From contig CM034533.1 of the NCBI GenBank assembly GCA_020002185.1, forward strand, positions 48,024,346-48,088,345: a DNA stretch of 64,000 bases. Direction: 5' to 3'. The stretch's first letter is position 1. Each line of letters starts with the position of its first letter. Source of the DNA: Paraescarpia echinospica. Lineage: Eukaryota > Annelida > Polychaeta > Sabellida > Siboglinidae. Positions 11,895 to 22,625 of the stretch are shown in pieces. The notes below the pieces were generated by a model that had not been told where the DNA came from, did not search any database, and saw nothing but the letters and a program-made list of their open reading frames with translations. Both the position numbers and the translations under genes were made by a program.

Positions 11895-12144
11895 CTGACA
11901 AACAACACTTTATTTCATTAAGTGACCTAGTTGTCTATGTTTTTCTCAGCGAAAGAATACATTCAATTTAACAGTAAGGTTTCTCTGATTGTTGTACGTC
12001 ACAAATACCATTACTCCGTTACATTTATTATTATACAACAGTGTAAAATAACAGTTAGGAAAAACTGCATGTTATTGAGCTTGGGACGGAATGGTGGTTG
12101 AGACAGCCAGGAATACTGTTAAGATTGTTGTGGATCTGTCGTAC

Positions 12145-12285
12145 TTGTCTCACAGAACAAGCCCGTGAAGTTGGGCGTGCAGTGACACGTGTACAGACTT
12201 GGTAGGTCGGTGTTCACAATGCACGTGGCGCCATGTGTACACAGGTTCCTTGCGCACAAGGTCACAGTCCTGAAGACAACCACGT
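12145..12285 (-). CDS. EGF exon 19, last EGF domain
   Basis: 141 bp, the longest EGF exon, phase 1-1, acceptor GTTCCTTCACAG, donor ACAA|GTACGA. A hydrophobic lead (VVVFRTVT) precedes LCARNLCTHGATC, a long C3-C4 loop, YTCHC and FTGLFCE. Six cysteines, O-fucose consensus. The frame runs 25 bases past the donor before a stop, so the splice is required to reach exon 20. Confidence 0.84.
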
Positions 12286-14267
12286 CTGTGAAGGAACCAA
12301 ACAATGAGCATGATCATTACTGGCTCACCTAGAACTATCTAAACGTGCTTACAAAACATGTGAACATTTTGAAACTACAAACATTTATTAGAAATATATA
12401 TAACCTCAAAATAAACTTGTTTTCTATTTAGAATACGTCGGCTATATTGCACAGCCTTCATCTGTGAACTGGCTTTTTTTACTACACACTGTCATGTGAG
12501 CTCCTGTCTGACGTCTCCGTTTAGAGCAAGTCCGCTTACAGAGGTTGTGTGATACAGCGGAAGCAATCAGAATCAGGACAAAGCATCTTGTGACGTAATG
12601 TCTGCTACTACTGAACCAACAGACAATAAACTAGAATGTTCATATTTAGTATGAACTTCTGGTTTAAGAACTTACTTACACGACACGGTCATGGCATTAT
12701 GAGTATTATTGTGTCAGCAGAACAATTGTATAGTTCTAATTGTCTGGTTCACCAACATATAACTATAAAATGTTGCTCAGGATCAGATTTCTGGTAGTTC
12801 TTACAACAGAAAGCACCGTCAGAAATATTGTCAAACTGTTAGACAGCAAGTCACATGTTTGTTCACAAAATAAAATACATAGATTAGTCACCAGAAACAA
12901 AATATACTTGAACCAAACAATTAACAAATCCCTTATCCATCCATGTGCATGATCCTTGCCGCTAAATAACTACGCCCTGTTATAAGGCAATGAACATTCA
13001 CAGAGAACAGCTGGTTACCAACGACACTAAGTCCGTTAAACCGGAACACATATAAAGCACTGTCACCTGGTTTGGATATACTTTTGACGGCGATCATCCG
13101 CAAATCGCGTCTCATTCGCACTTGCAGTTGTGGGCGTATAACTTTCAGAGACACTGCGAAAAAAACCACACTTTTGATTTGATCTGCTACTAATGCTTTT
13201 CTGAATATGCTCTGAGGACATCAAGGTGTTTCAGACAGCTCATGGCATTTCTTCCTTTAAATGACACAATCTCAGTTTACATAAAACATATTTACTGATA
13301 TTCCTTGAAGGATATGTCAACAAAAGAATTTACGTGACAAGACTTGGTTGTTTTGCAAACGTCCCCGTAAGAACCTTCGTACGGTACAAAAACTTCATGA
13401 AACAACAGCAAATGAGCTATTGTTTGCTGGTAGATATCTTCTTAGATGTGCAACGTGCCTACCACCATATTTGTAACGACTTTGTAACAAAATCCATTTC
13501 ATCATAATTGTAAGATGTGAATCAGTATTAAGTCACCACCACATATCCCAGTGTATTCCAGATATTCATAATAAAAACTCCGACTAACAAACTCCTGTTT
13601 ATTAATTAGATTGATTAAAATGACAATGATGCTGTGGCAGCAGGTTTATTATTTGAGAAATTAACAAGCATAAGAATAACAAGAATGAAACTCATCTATA
13701 TCACTTGAGCTGCCTCAAACACCTAACAGCTGTTGTTTACTGTTTGGGGGTCAGAAACCTAGTGACTTGCAATAATTTAGCGGCAAGGATTGCTACAAAC
13801 ATTGACAACACAGCTAAATTGGACTCCCAAAAATAATCAGAGAGCATATGCAAGTATTAATAACAGATCCGTCATGACAACAAAATGTAATACTTTTTTA
13901 TGAGATACGGACTCTGATGTTTCACAGTTTTCTTGATGGTACTGTACTGTGAGAAATCCTAGCTAGATAGTAACCTTTAATCATTAAGTGCTCTGTATTT
14001 GGAAATAAAATCTATTCAGAGGTGTTTAATATACAACACTGACGAAAAAGTAGTAGCAAAATTCAAATATAAATTATAATAGTGACGCTTACACAAAACT
14101 TACGTAACTCATTGTAACAAAGATATGAAATGTATACAAAAAGTAACAATGAACAGACCAGCAGGAAATTGCTATTAACAACTTTTAAATATTATTTGTA
14201 ATAACAGTTTAAAACAGTGACGACGGAGCATTAGTGGAAGTATTGTTAATATGAAATGTGGTGATAC
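12286..14267. other. Long intron, no feature seen
   Basis: Nearly 2 kb of AT-rich intron between exons 18 and 19 with no recognisable coding, repeat or mobile sequence. Confidence 0.5.
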
Positions 14268-14381
14268 CTTCACAGTTCTGGCCCGTATATGACGTCGGAC
14301 AGTGACACTTGTAGTTACCCCCCACCAGCTTCTCACACGCCCCCTTGTGCAGACAACGACTCGGTGTACACGCAGACGACT
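14268..14381 (-). CDS. EGF exon 18
   Basis: 114 bp, phase 1-1, donor GAAG|GTATCA, acceptor TGTTGCAG. Six cysteines: SSACTPSRCLHKGAC, YKCHC, YTGQNCE. Its first 16 or so bases and acceptor are the first unit of the 37-bp array upstream, so many alternative AG sites precede the true one. The proximal AG is chosen because the exon frame is complete from there. Confidence 0.85.
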
Positions 14382-15113
14382 CTGCAACATCAATGACTTG
14401 TTGTACACGCAGACGACTCTGTAACATCAATGACTTGTTGTACACGCAGACGACTCTGTAACATCAATGACTTGTTGTACACGCAGACGACTCTGCAACA
14501 TCAATGACTTGTTGTACACGCAGACGACTCTGTAACATCAATGACTTGTTGTACAAACATACAACTCTGTTACATCAATGACTTGTTGTAAATGCAGACA
14601 ACTCTGTACCATCAATGACTTGTTGTGTACAGACGACTCTGTAACATCAATGATTTGTTGTATAAACATACAATTCTGTTACATCAATCACTTGTTGTAC
14701 AAACATACAACTCTGTTACATCAATCACTTGTTGTGTACAGACGACTCTGTAACATCAATGATTTGTTGTATAAACATACAATTCTGTTACATCAATCAC
14801 TTGTTGTACAAACATACAACTCTGTTACATCAATCACTTGTTGTGTACAGACGACTCTGTAACATCAATGATTTGTTGTATAAACATACAATTCTGTTAC
14901 ATCAATCAATTGTTGTACAAACATACAACTCTGTTACATCAATCACTTGTTGTAAATGCAGAAAACTCTGTAACATCAATGACTTGTTGTAAATGCAGAC
15001 GACTCTGTAACATCAATGACTAGTTGTACAAACATACAACTCTGTACCATCAATGACGTGTTGTACATGCAGACAACTGTACTATTATTGACTTGTTGTA
15101 CACAGATAACTCT
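14364..15113 (-). repeat. 37-bp minisatellite restating the 3' splice site of EGF exon 18
   Basis: About 20 units. Proximal plus-strand units start CGCAGACGACTCTGTAACAT at 14371, 14408 and 14445 (37-base steps). Distal ones vary (ACAAACATACAACTCTGTTA, GTGTACAGACGACTCTG) and some are 2 bases shorter. On the minus strand each reads TGTTACAG|AGTCGTCTGCGTGTAC, the acceptor plus first exon codons. Confidence 0.9.
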
Positions 15114-15485
15114 GTCTGAGGCCTTTTACAGTATGAATGATATCGAAACAGCATAAATACACGTTTACGGGCCCCTGTGGTAGGAAAGTGAAATGTCACA
15201 AAAGACTTCCAAAAGTTTATTCATACTGATTATTACTCAGTATTTCAATTACAATCAGGGGGAAATGACAAGAGAAGTGCAAATGTTATAACACTAGCAG
15301 GTAAACATGTGTTTGTGCATATACATTCTGTAATATACTTCTGGCAATGTAGGCGGACACAAGCTGTTGTAACACAGCCCTAGTTAGATGTCTGCGGGGC
15401 CACACAGTTACAACGTGGAATGTGAGCCATGCTGCAAGTGCGTGGTGTACACAAGCAGTTTGTCTCCACTGTCGTACTCGCTTAC

Positions 15486-15596
15486 TTTTGCACTGTGGCT
15501 CGCTGTACCCAGGCTGGCAGCGACACCTATACGTGTCTCTCAGTGGCACACACACGCCATGTCTGCCACACGGGCGGCGGGAACACACGTCGGAGA
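15486..15596 (-). CDS. EGF exon 17
   Basis: 111 bp, phase 1-1, donor AAAA|GTAAGC, acceptor TTGTGTTTCAG. Six cysteines: SDVCSRRPCGRHGVC, YRCRC, GYSEPQCK. The usual glycine before C6 (GYxG) is Glu here. No O-fucose consensus. Confidence 0.85.
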
Positions 15597-15949
15597 CTGA
15601 AACACAAGACAATCCACTCAACACAGGCGGGGGACACACCACAGAGCATGAAACACAAGACAACAAGAACAAGAACAAGATGTTTATTTTGACCCTAAAG
15701 AGTACAAGTATAGTCACAATATCGTGTGCTTCAACTATTAGTAAACATAACTTAATTATAACTAATTAAAAACAATGTAATAAAAAAGAACAATGAAATG
15801 GGGTCAGTGACTCCTGTTAAGACAAAACGTGTCGCTATCACAGGAGCCACTCATAGTATAAAAAAAATTAATTCGCCTTTCTTCATATGAATCTATTATA
15901 TATATATATTTATATATATATATTAATACGGTGTATATCTATTTATAAA
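15597..15949. other. Intron with TA-rich tract
   Basis: Includes an (ACAAGA)n patch at about 15655-15680 and a (TA)n tract at 15895-15930 at the 3' border of the older LINE. Confidence 0.5.
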
Positions 15950-16730
15950 TGTAGCTGTATCTGAAGTGTATGTAGTGGTATGCTTTTTATAGTACAAGTA
16001 GAAATATTTGAGTGAAGATTCCTAGATATGTATGTATAGATTAGCTATGCATCTATCCAAATATATGTGTATTTGATTAGTTTTTGAGATTAAACTGACA
16101 TATGTAACAATTTGATTGTGTACATGCGTTTTCATATTTTTGTAAGAGGTGATTTTTAAATAGTACGCAAACCCACGTAAACTGTGAGTAAATATTTTTC
16201 AATAACTATTTCTGGAGTATCATTTACAACGGAGGCAAATTGTATTTTAAGCATTTTTTTGCAAATTCATATCTTGTCCTTATGACTGTGTATATTATAA
16301 TTTGGGATAATTCTCCAGTTTAATAAATAAATTGGCAAATTAGCATGACTGTATTTATAGTAAAATTTCAGTTCTTGTAACTTTAACTTATCTTCTATTT
16401 TCAGTATTTCGGGTTTTTTAAAAAGGGGTTCAGTATGTGAATTATACCTGTTCAATGTTATTATTCGAACTGCCCTTTTTTAAATTCTCATTATTCGACT
16501 GCGTTTGTATCCCCAAGCCAAAATACAATAATTAAGCTGTGATAATATTAAAGAATTGCATACAAATTTCTTTATTTGTAACGGTAGTACATGCTTTAAT
16601 TTGTTTAATATACCCCTAGTTTTAGAACATTTATTTGCACTTTTGTCTAAATGTTTTTTCCATGTTAGATTTGTGACCAGAGTTAAGCCTAGACAATTAA
16701 ATTCATCCACTCGTTCAATATTGATATTAT

Positions 16731-17717
16731 CTATTTTAAGAGTAGGAATTTGCATCTCTTGTTGGGTACATGGAACATCATATATTTAGATTTGTCTTTG
16801 TTTAATGATAATTTATTAATGTTTAGCCATTCAATAACTTTACAGAGTTCATTGTTTATTAGGGATTCTATACTTTCGTTTTTATGTTGTGTGCTATCAC
16901 TAAAATGCTTTAATGTGCTAGAAAGTGTTGTGTCATCAGCATACATAATGAAGTTAAATGTATTACTAACTTGTGGGAAATATTATTTATGTAAATAGTA
17001 AACAATAAAGGTCCTAAAATTGAGCCTTGTGGAACTCGATTTGTATTGATAGTATTTCTGATTGCATTTAATCAATTTCAACATACTGTCTTCGGTTATT
17101 TAAACAATTTTTTAATAAAAGTAGAGTTGAACCATTCAGGCTGTAGTATCTTAATTTATATAATAAAATATGATAGTCAATGGTATCAAAGGCCTTCGAT
17201 AGATCGAGAAATATATTAATTGGCATCTCATTATTGTCCATGTGATTTATAATTCTGTCTACCAATTCAAGCGCTGCATACTCAGTGGAGTGTTTAGGTC
17301 TAAAACCACATTGATTATCGAATAGAAGGTTAGCTTCATTAAAATACGACAATAACTGAGTAAAGATATTTTCCCTAGTACTTTTGATATTGTTGGGAGT
17401 AGAGAAATAGGCCTATAGTTTTTTAATAATGTGGGATCTTCTTTTTTAAATATTGGAATTACTTTGGCAATTTTAAGTTTATCTGGAAAAATCCCAGTAT
17501 TTAGCACTTGATTTAGTAGCATAGTCAATGACTTTATTATTGCAGGTTCAATTATTTTTAACAATTTTGAAGAGATACCATCCAAACCACAACTATGTTT
17601 TGTGGGTAGACCGTGTATTATTTTCTTTACTATTTCTTCATCTACATTTTCAATTTTAAAAGCTGAGTTTATTTTAATAATAACTACAATCTTTGGTACC
17701 TTCATATTTGATATCAT
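16731..17717 (-). pseudogene. Reverse transcriptase of the older LINE
   Basis: Several overlapping minus-strand frames (17717-17259, 17352-17068, 16946-16731) give the RT palm: IFKKEDPTLLKNYRPISLLP, GFRPKHSTEYAALELV, LDLSKAFDTIDYHIL and the catalytic YADD at about 16940. Frameshifts between frames and a lost GVPQG block show it is not functional. Confidence 0.75.
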
Positions 17718-18075
17718 TTACAATAGTCTGAGCTATATTTGTGAAATAATTATTAAATTTATTTGCAAATATTTGTTTGTTTGTCATTTGTGTGCCGTTG
17801 TCTTCAAAATAAGTTGGGAAATTTGTTTTAGTCTGTTTTTATAGTTTTCCAGGTATTTCGTATATCATTTCTAAAAAGAGAGACACGAGATTGAAAATAC
17901 ATTTGTTTAGCTGCCCGAATGTTTTTCTTTAATATCGCGTTATAGGTTTTTAAATTAATTTTAATAGTTTCTTAATTTGCTGAACATGGATTTGTTAATT
18001 TTAACTGTTTATACATTTTGTTTCCATATCTAATTGATATTAACAAACCCTGAGTGATCCAAGTCAATTTCTTAT

Positions 18076-20158
18076 TTAACAAGATTTAACAAGATTGCCA
18101 TCCAGAAAATCACTCTGGATGGCAGGTGGACAAGGAAGCCTTTTGGCTTATCGAGAGTCCAATACTTTTTATCTACATGTATCCCGCCTTTTTAAGGTGT
18201 GTGTCGATTTTATTTTTAAACATATTCACGCTACTAGCACCAACACAATCAGGAGATAATCTGTTCCATTCATTTACAGTCCTTTGTGAGAATGAGAACT
18301 TTCTTATATCTAATCTACACTGCTCCTTTACTAATGTAGCTTCATGTCCTCTGGTCCTTCTATTTTTCTTAACTGAGAATAAAATGTTTCTATCAATATT
18401 TTCATAACCATTCAATATTTTAAACACTTCTATGTGATCTCCTCTCAACCTCCTGGTCTCTAATGTTGTTAAACCACATTCTTTTAGGCGTATTTCGTAA
18501 CTAAGATCCCTCAGATTTGGTATCATTTTAGTCGCTCTCCTCTGTACTCTTTCTAGCATATCTATGTCCTTCTTGCGATATGGCCTCCATGCTTGTATAC
18601 AATATTCTAAATGAGGCCTCACTATTGTTTTGTACAGCGGTACTATTAATTCTTTTTTCTTATACGCTATATTTCGCCTAATTAATCCAAGGATTTGATT
18701 TCCCTTTGACGCTGCAATTCCGCACTGCTCTGAAACCTTCATATCAGCACTAATGGTTAACCCCAAGTCCTTTTCTTTTACAGTAGTACTTAGAACAGTA
18801 CCCCCCATTTTATATTTTACCTCTTCATTCCCATGACCTGTGTGGAGGCATTTACATTTCCCAAAATTGAACAGCATTTGCCACTTTTCAGACCATTTGA
18901 TCAACCTATCAAGATCATCTTGTAAATGTTGTCTGTCTCCATCACTTTTAATCCTTCTAAACACTTTTGTATCATCCGCAAATTTTAACACCTTGCTTGT
19001 TATATCATCGTCCAAATCGTTGATATATATTAAGAATAATATAGGTCCTAGTACTGATCCCTGTGGTACCCCACTCAATACCGATTTCCAGTTTGAAGCC
19101 TCCCCATCAACTACTACACGTTGTCTTCTGTCATTCAGCCATTTTTCTATCCAGTTTATTATACCATTTCCTATGCCATGGGCCTTTAGCTTAAGGAGTA
19201 ATCTTTGATGTGGTACTTTGTCGAAAGCTTTTTGAAAATCTAAATAGATGATATCTACTGGTGATCCCTCATCTACCCACCTAGTGATGTCTTCCAAAAA
19301 ACATAACATATTTGTTAAGCATGACCTCGCTTTTAAAAACCCATGTTGAGATGGGTTTATCAAGTTATGTTTAACAAGAAAATCCACCATGTGATCTTTA
19401 ATTAGTCTTTCTAATAATTTGCAAATCACTGATGTTAAACTCACTGGTCTATAGTTCTCCGACTTGTTTCTCGAACCTTTTTTAAATAACGGTATAATGT
19501 TTGCCTCTTTCCATTCTAAAGGAACCACTCCCTCTTCTAATGACAAATTGAAAACTGTTGCAAGCGGTACGCTAATTTGTTCTACAATTTCCAATAGTAG
19601 TTTGGGCGGAATCCCGTCCACTCCAGGTGATTTATTATCCTTCATAGCCCTTATTTTCTTAGCTACCATTTCCGAGGTTACAACTAACTGTCCTAAATAG
19701 TCTGAATCTGCCCCCTTGAACTTAGCCTCTGGTACTGGCAGTGAACTAATATCTTCCCTGGTAAACACTGAACTAAAATACTCATTCAGGTCTTCTGCCA
19801 TTAAGAATCCCTCTGATATTGTATTTCCAGCACTATCTTCTAGAGGACCGACCTTATCCTGAACTTTCTGTTTGCTTCGAATATACGCATAAAAACTCTT
19901 ACTGTCATGTTTGATATTACTAGCTAATTTTTTTTCATAGCTTCTCTTTGAATTTCTAATTTCAGCTGTAGCTTGATTAAGTGCTTCTTTATAAATGTTG
20001 TAGTCTTCATCATTTCCAGTACATCTATATGACTTCCACATCATTTGTTTATACTTAATTTTTCTAATGGCTTCTTTCGATAAGTGTTTCTTTTTAGACC
20101 GTTTCCCTTGTTTTTTGAAAGGTACAAATTTATCGACTATGCACTTAATTTCACTATT
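18076..20158 (-). mobile_element. CR1-like LINE copy A2, 5'-truncated
   Basis: 3' end at low coordinate with two AATCTTGTTA-type tail units and the 3' hairpin at 18096-18124. The 5' end stops in the linker before RT at about 20158. It sits between KHNLK and KKLTWIT codons of the older LINE. TATTTAA-like words at both borders may be the target duplication. It is the best preserved RT of the family in this window. Confidence 0.85.
18173..20044 (-). CDS. CR1-like ORF2 fragment: reverse transcriptase, uninterrupted (623 aa)
   Basis: The frame opens inside ORF2 and begins in the linker (MMWKSYRCTG); the first Met is not a natural start. RT motifs by residue: SPGVDG at 139-144, ENYRP ending at 200, LDFQKAFD at 268-275 (catalytic Asp), [10 protein letters not shown] at 325-334, FADD at 355-358 in place of YADD, then a C-terminal domain to 623 that ends at a stop just before the 3' UTR. 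No endonuclease remains, so it cannot move by itself. No stops or frameshifts were seen across the RT, unlike its five relatives here, so this copy is probably the youngest. Confidence 0.85.
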   Translation of the reverse strand: MMWKSYRCTGNDEDYNIYKEALNQATAEIRNSKRSYEKKLASNIKHDSKSFYAYIRSKQKVQDKVGPLEDSAGNTISEGFLMAEDLNEYFSSVFTREDISSLPVPEAKFKGADSDYLGQLVVTSEMVAKKIRAMKDNKSPGVDGIPPKLLLEIVEQISVPLATVFNLSLEEGVVPLEWKEANIIPLFKKGSRNKSENYRPVSLTSVICKLLERLIKDHMVDFLVKHNLINPSQHGFLKARSCLTNMLCFLEDITRWVDEGSPVDIIYLDFQKAFDKVPHQRLLLKLKAHGIGNGIINWIEKWLNDRRQRVVVDGEASNWKSVLSGVPQGSVLGPILFLIYINDLDDDITSKVLKFADDTKVFRRIKSDGDRQHLQDDLDRLIKWSEKWQMLFNFGKCKCLHTGHGNEEVKYKMGGTVLSTTVKEKDLGLTISADMKVSEQCGIAASKGNQILGLIRRNIAYKKKELIVPLYKTIVRPHLEYCIQAWRPYRKKDIDMLERVQRRATKMIPNLRDLSYEIRLKECGLTTLETRRLRGDHIEVFKILNGYENIDRNILFSVKKNRRTRGHEATLVKEQCRLDIRKFSFSQRTVNEWNRLSPDCVGASSVNMFKNKIDTHLKKAGYM

Positions 20159-20877
20159 TAAGATTATGTTTGTATTTATTAAATTTTACTAATTTGCTTG
20201 GCATGTATTTATTTTTAGCACGGGTAATCTCTTCATATATTATATCATAATTACAATTTCGATCAGTGATTGGACTTTTATTTAACTTATCGAGGACTTC
20301 GAGGCTATATTTGGCGGAGATAGATCGTAGAAATTGGTGGTGCAGAAAAGTTGATAAACAAGTGGAATTACAGATTGATAAGTATTATTTTTGCCTTAAT
20401 ATCATTCATAAAATTGCAATAAAGACATATTGAGTAGCAGCTGTGCTTAAAGATAATTAGTTAAAGTATTTTAGAACACCTTAGTATAGTGAGTGATAAT
20501 AGGGTAACTCACTTAGCCTTCGGTAAGTTGTAAACAAGATTTAACAAACCTGATTATGTGGTAGAATATATAGGAGATAAAGTAACAACCATCAAACTAC
20601 TTACCTAAGATAATATCTGTGTAAGCCAGCACTTGCTAGATATTTTGATTAGGTAGCATTGTTTTTAAAACTAAGCAAGGGCGATAGTCGGGCGGCGTAA
20701 CGTAACGTAATTGATTGTATTTAAATTAGGTCACTACCGGTAATGTTAGCGTTCGTGACAGGATAAATAGTCGGCTGTGTAACTGAAATTTGTAACCTAA
20801 AGTGTGCTGTAGTACACAGGAAACAGTCTTTATAAAGACTAAGTTAGTTAAGTTATTAAATAAATTCTGATCGGGAT

Positions 20878-21776
20878 ATGGCGCCTTGCAAACGGCAAGT
20901 GAAGGCAAAGCGACACTTGGTGTGCGATCACTGCCACAGCTGGGTAGATTTTGCATTGTCCGGCTGTGGGAAGTCATGGGCAGAAACCATGGAGGAAGGA
21001 TTCACCTTTCAATGCATTGGGTGTTGGAAGGTGGAGTGTCTGCAGAAGGAGATAGTTAGGTTGACAGATATTGTGAAGGGAATGGAGATGGGAATTAGCA
21101 AGGAGGCAGGTCGAATGGAGAGAGGTGAGAATACTGCAAGACTGAAGGAGAATAGCAGTGGCAAGAAAACTGATGAAAGAAGATTGAGAGGAGGGAAGGT
21201 GATTGGAGGGGAAGAAATTGGAAAATCGACAACAGAAAACGTGACAAGCGTGAAGGTGACAGGGAAGAAAGTGACCGTTGAGAAGGAGGGCGGGAAGATG
21301 GGACGGGAGAGGAAAGAAGAAAATGAGATTGGACGAAAGATTAAGGGACGAAAGGAAGTGAGAGCAAATGTGATAGAAGAGAAGTCGATAAAAGGGACGC
21401 TGACAGGAGGAAAGGTGACAAGAGAAAAAGCGACAGGAAAGAATGGATCGGAAGAAAATGGGACAGGAGAGAAGACGACAGGGGGGGAGACAACAACCAG
21501 ACAGATGCAAACCGAAGAAGGATCTATTCTAAGGCAGTGATTGAGGGGACAATGAGGAAAGAGAGGGTGTTTATGGGCGACTCCATTATGAGAAAGACGG
21601 ACAAGACACTGAGCGAGGGGAAAGACGGTGGGATTCACACATTTATGGGGATACTTTGTTGGGAGGGAAGATATGTACATGAGAGATGGCCTCCATCTTA
21701 GTGGAAAAGGGGCAGCAGTTTTCTCAGAGAACCTGCTGCGATCTGCTGACAGTGGGACAGGTTGCATCTATTTAAA
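20878..21776 (+). pseudogene. CR1-like ORF1 of copy A3: zinc-binding N-terminus, esterase internally deleted
   Basis: The frame 20878-21540 (220 aa) starts MAPCKRQVKAKRHLVCDHC. Cysteines at about 16, 19, 30, 46, 49 and 54 suggest a PHD-like zinc fold. A Lys/Glu/Thr/Gly-rich middle follows with repeats such as KVTGKK and GEKTTG. A frameshift ends it at 21540. The SGNH esterase start (MGDSI, 21572 onward) and end (MRDGLHLS, about 21680) remain, but about 300 bases between them, including the GTNN block seen in copy A5, are missing with a junction near 21631. Confidence 0.75.
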
Positions 21777-22625
21777 CTAGATTCGCAGGGGGGACTCACA
21801 GAAAAGCCTGAAAATGAAGGCGTAGATAAAGACAGCACAAATAAATCAGCAAATAACAGTCTGGAAAACTCTTCTGAAGCTGGATATAAATGTGTTTGTT
21901 TAAATGCAAGGAGTATAGTAAACAAAAGAAATGAACTAAACATTATGGTAGAAGATATTGACCCTCATATAATAGGTATAACCGAATCCTGGACCACCAC
22001 CGATATATCAGATGGCGAATTGGGACTGACAGGATATGTAATGTTTAGAAAAGATAGAATAGGAAGAAAGGGAGGTGGAGTTATTTTATATATTAAAGAA
22101 TCTATCCAGGCTTATGAAATAAAATTAGAAAGAGAACCAGATTACGAAGAAGCTGTTTGGTGTAACATAGTTACAGGAAACTCAACGTTAACAGTTGGGT
22201 TAGTTTATCGAAGTCCAAACAAAAGCATAGAAGAGAATGAAAAAATACAAAACGCTATAAGGGAAGTAAGCAAACGGGACTGTATTATTATGGGGGATTT
22301 TAACCACGGGCATATACAATGGAAATCTCTTCAGAGTATGGGGAGTGAGGACCACAAGTTTTTAGTGTTAGTTCAAGATATTTTCCTTTCTCAACATATG
22401 CTAGAACCAACCAGGGGTGAGAATGTGTTAGACATAGTTTTGTCCTCACAGAATGAATTAGTTGACAATGTCAAGATACGTGAGCCACCGGGGAGTAGCG
22501 ATCACAACCAGATATATTTTACCATCAAAGTAAAATCAGAAAGGAATAGTAAAAAGCAGTATAGGAGAAATTTTCACAAAGGAAGGTATAAGGACATGAG
22601 GAAATATTTAGCAAAAATAGACTGA
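21762..22625 (+). pseudogene. CR1-like ORF2 of copy A3: APE-type endonuclease, ended by a nonsense codon
   Basis: 287 residues with the endonuclease motifs LNARSI, GITESWTT (catalytic Glu), RIGRKGGGVILYI, LVYRSPN, IMGDFNHGH (Asp/Asn) and SSDHNQI (Asp-His). All key residues are present. The frame stops at TGA 22623-22625 where sister copies have TGG (DWNNTL). The RT continues in the same direction at 22788. Confidence 0.8.

Noticed and set aside
14578..15023. Plus-strand proteins rich in CC and YINHLL
   Set aside because: Frames read through the 37-bp splice-site array on the strand opposite the gene.
20974..21767. Minus-strand 178 and 252 residue frames rich in Pro, Ser and Phe
   Set aside because: Antisense shadows of the Lys/Glu-rich ORF1 of the CR1-like element; the same occurs at 55611-56069.
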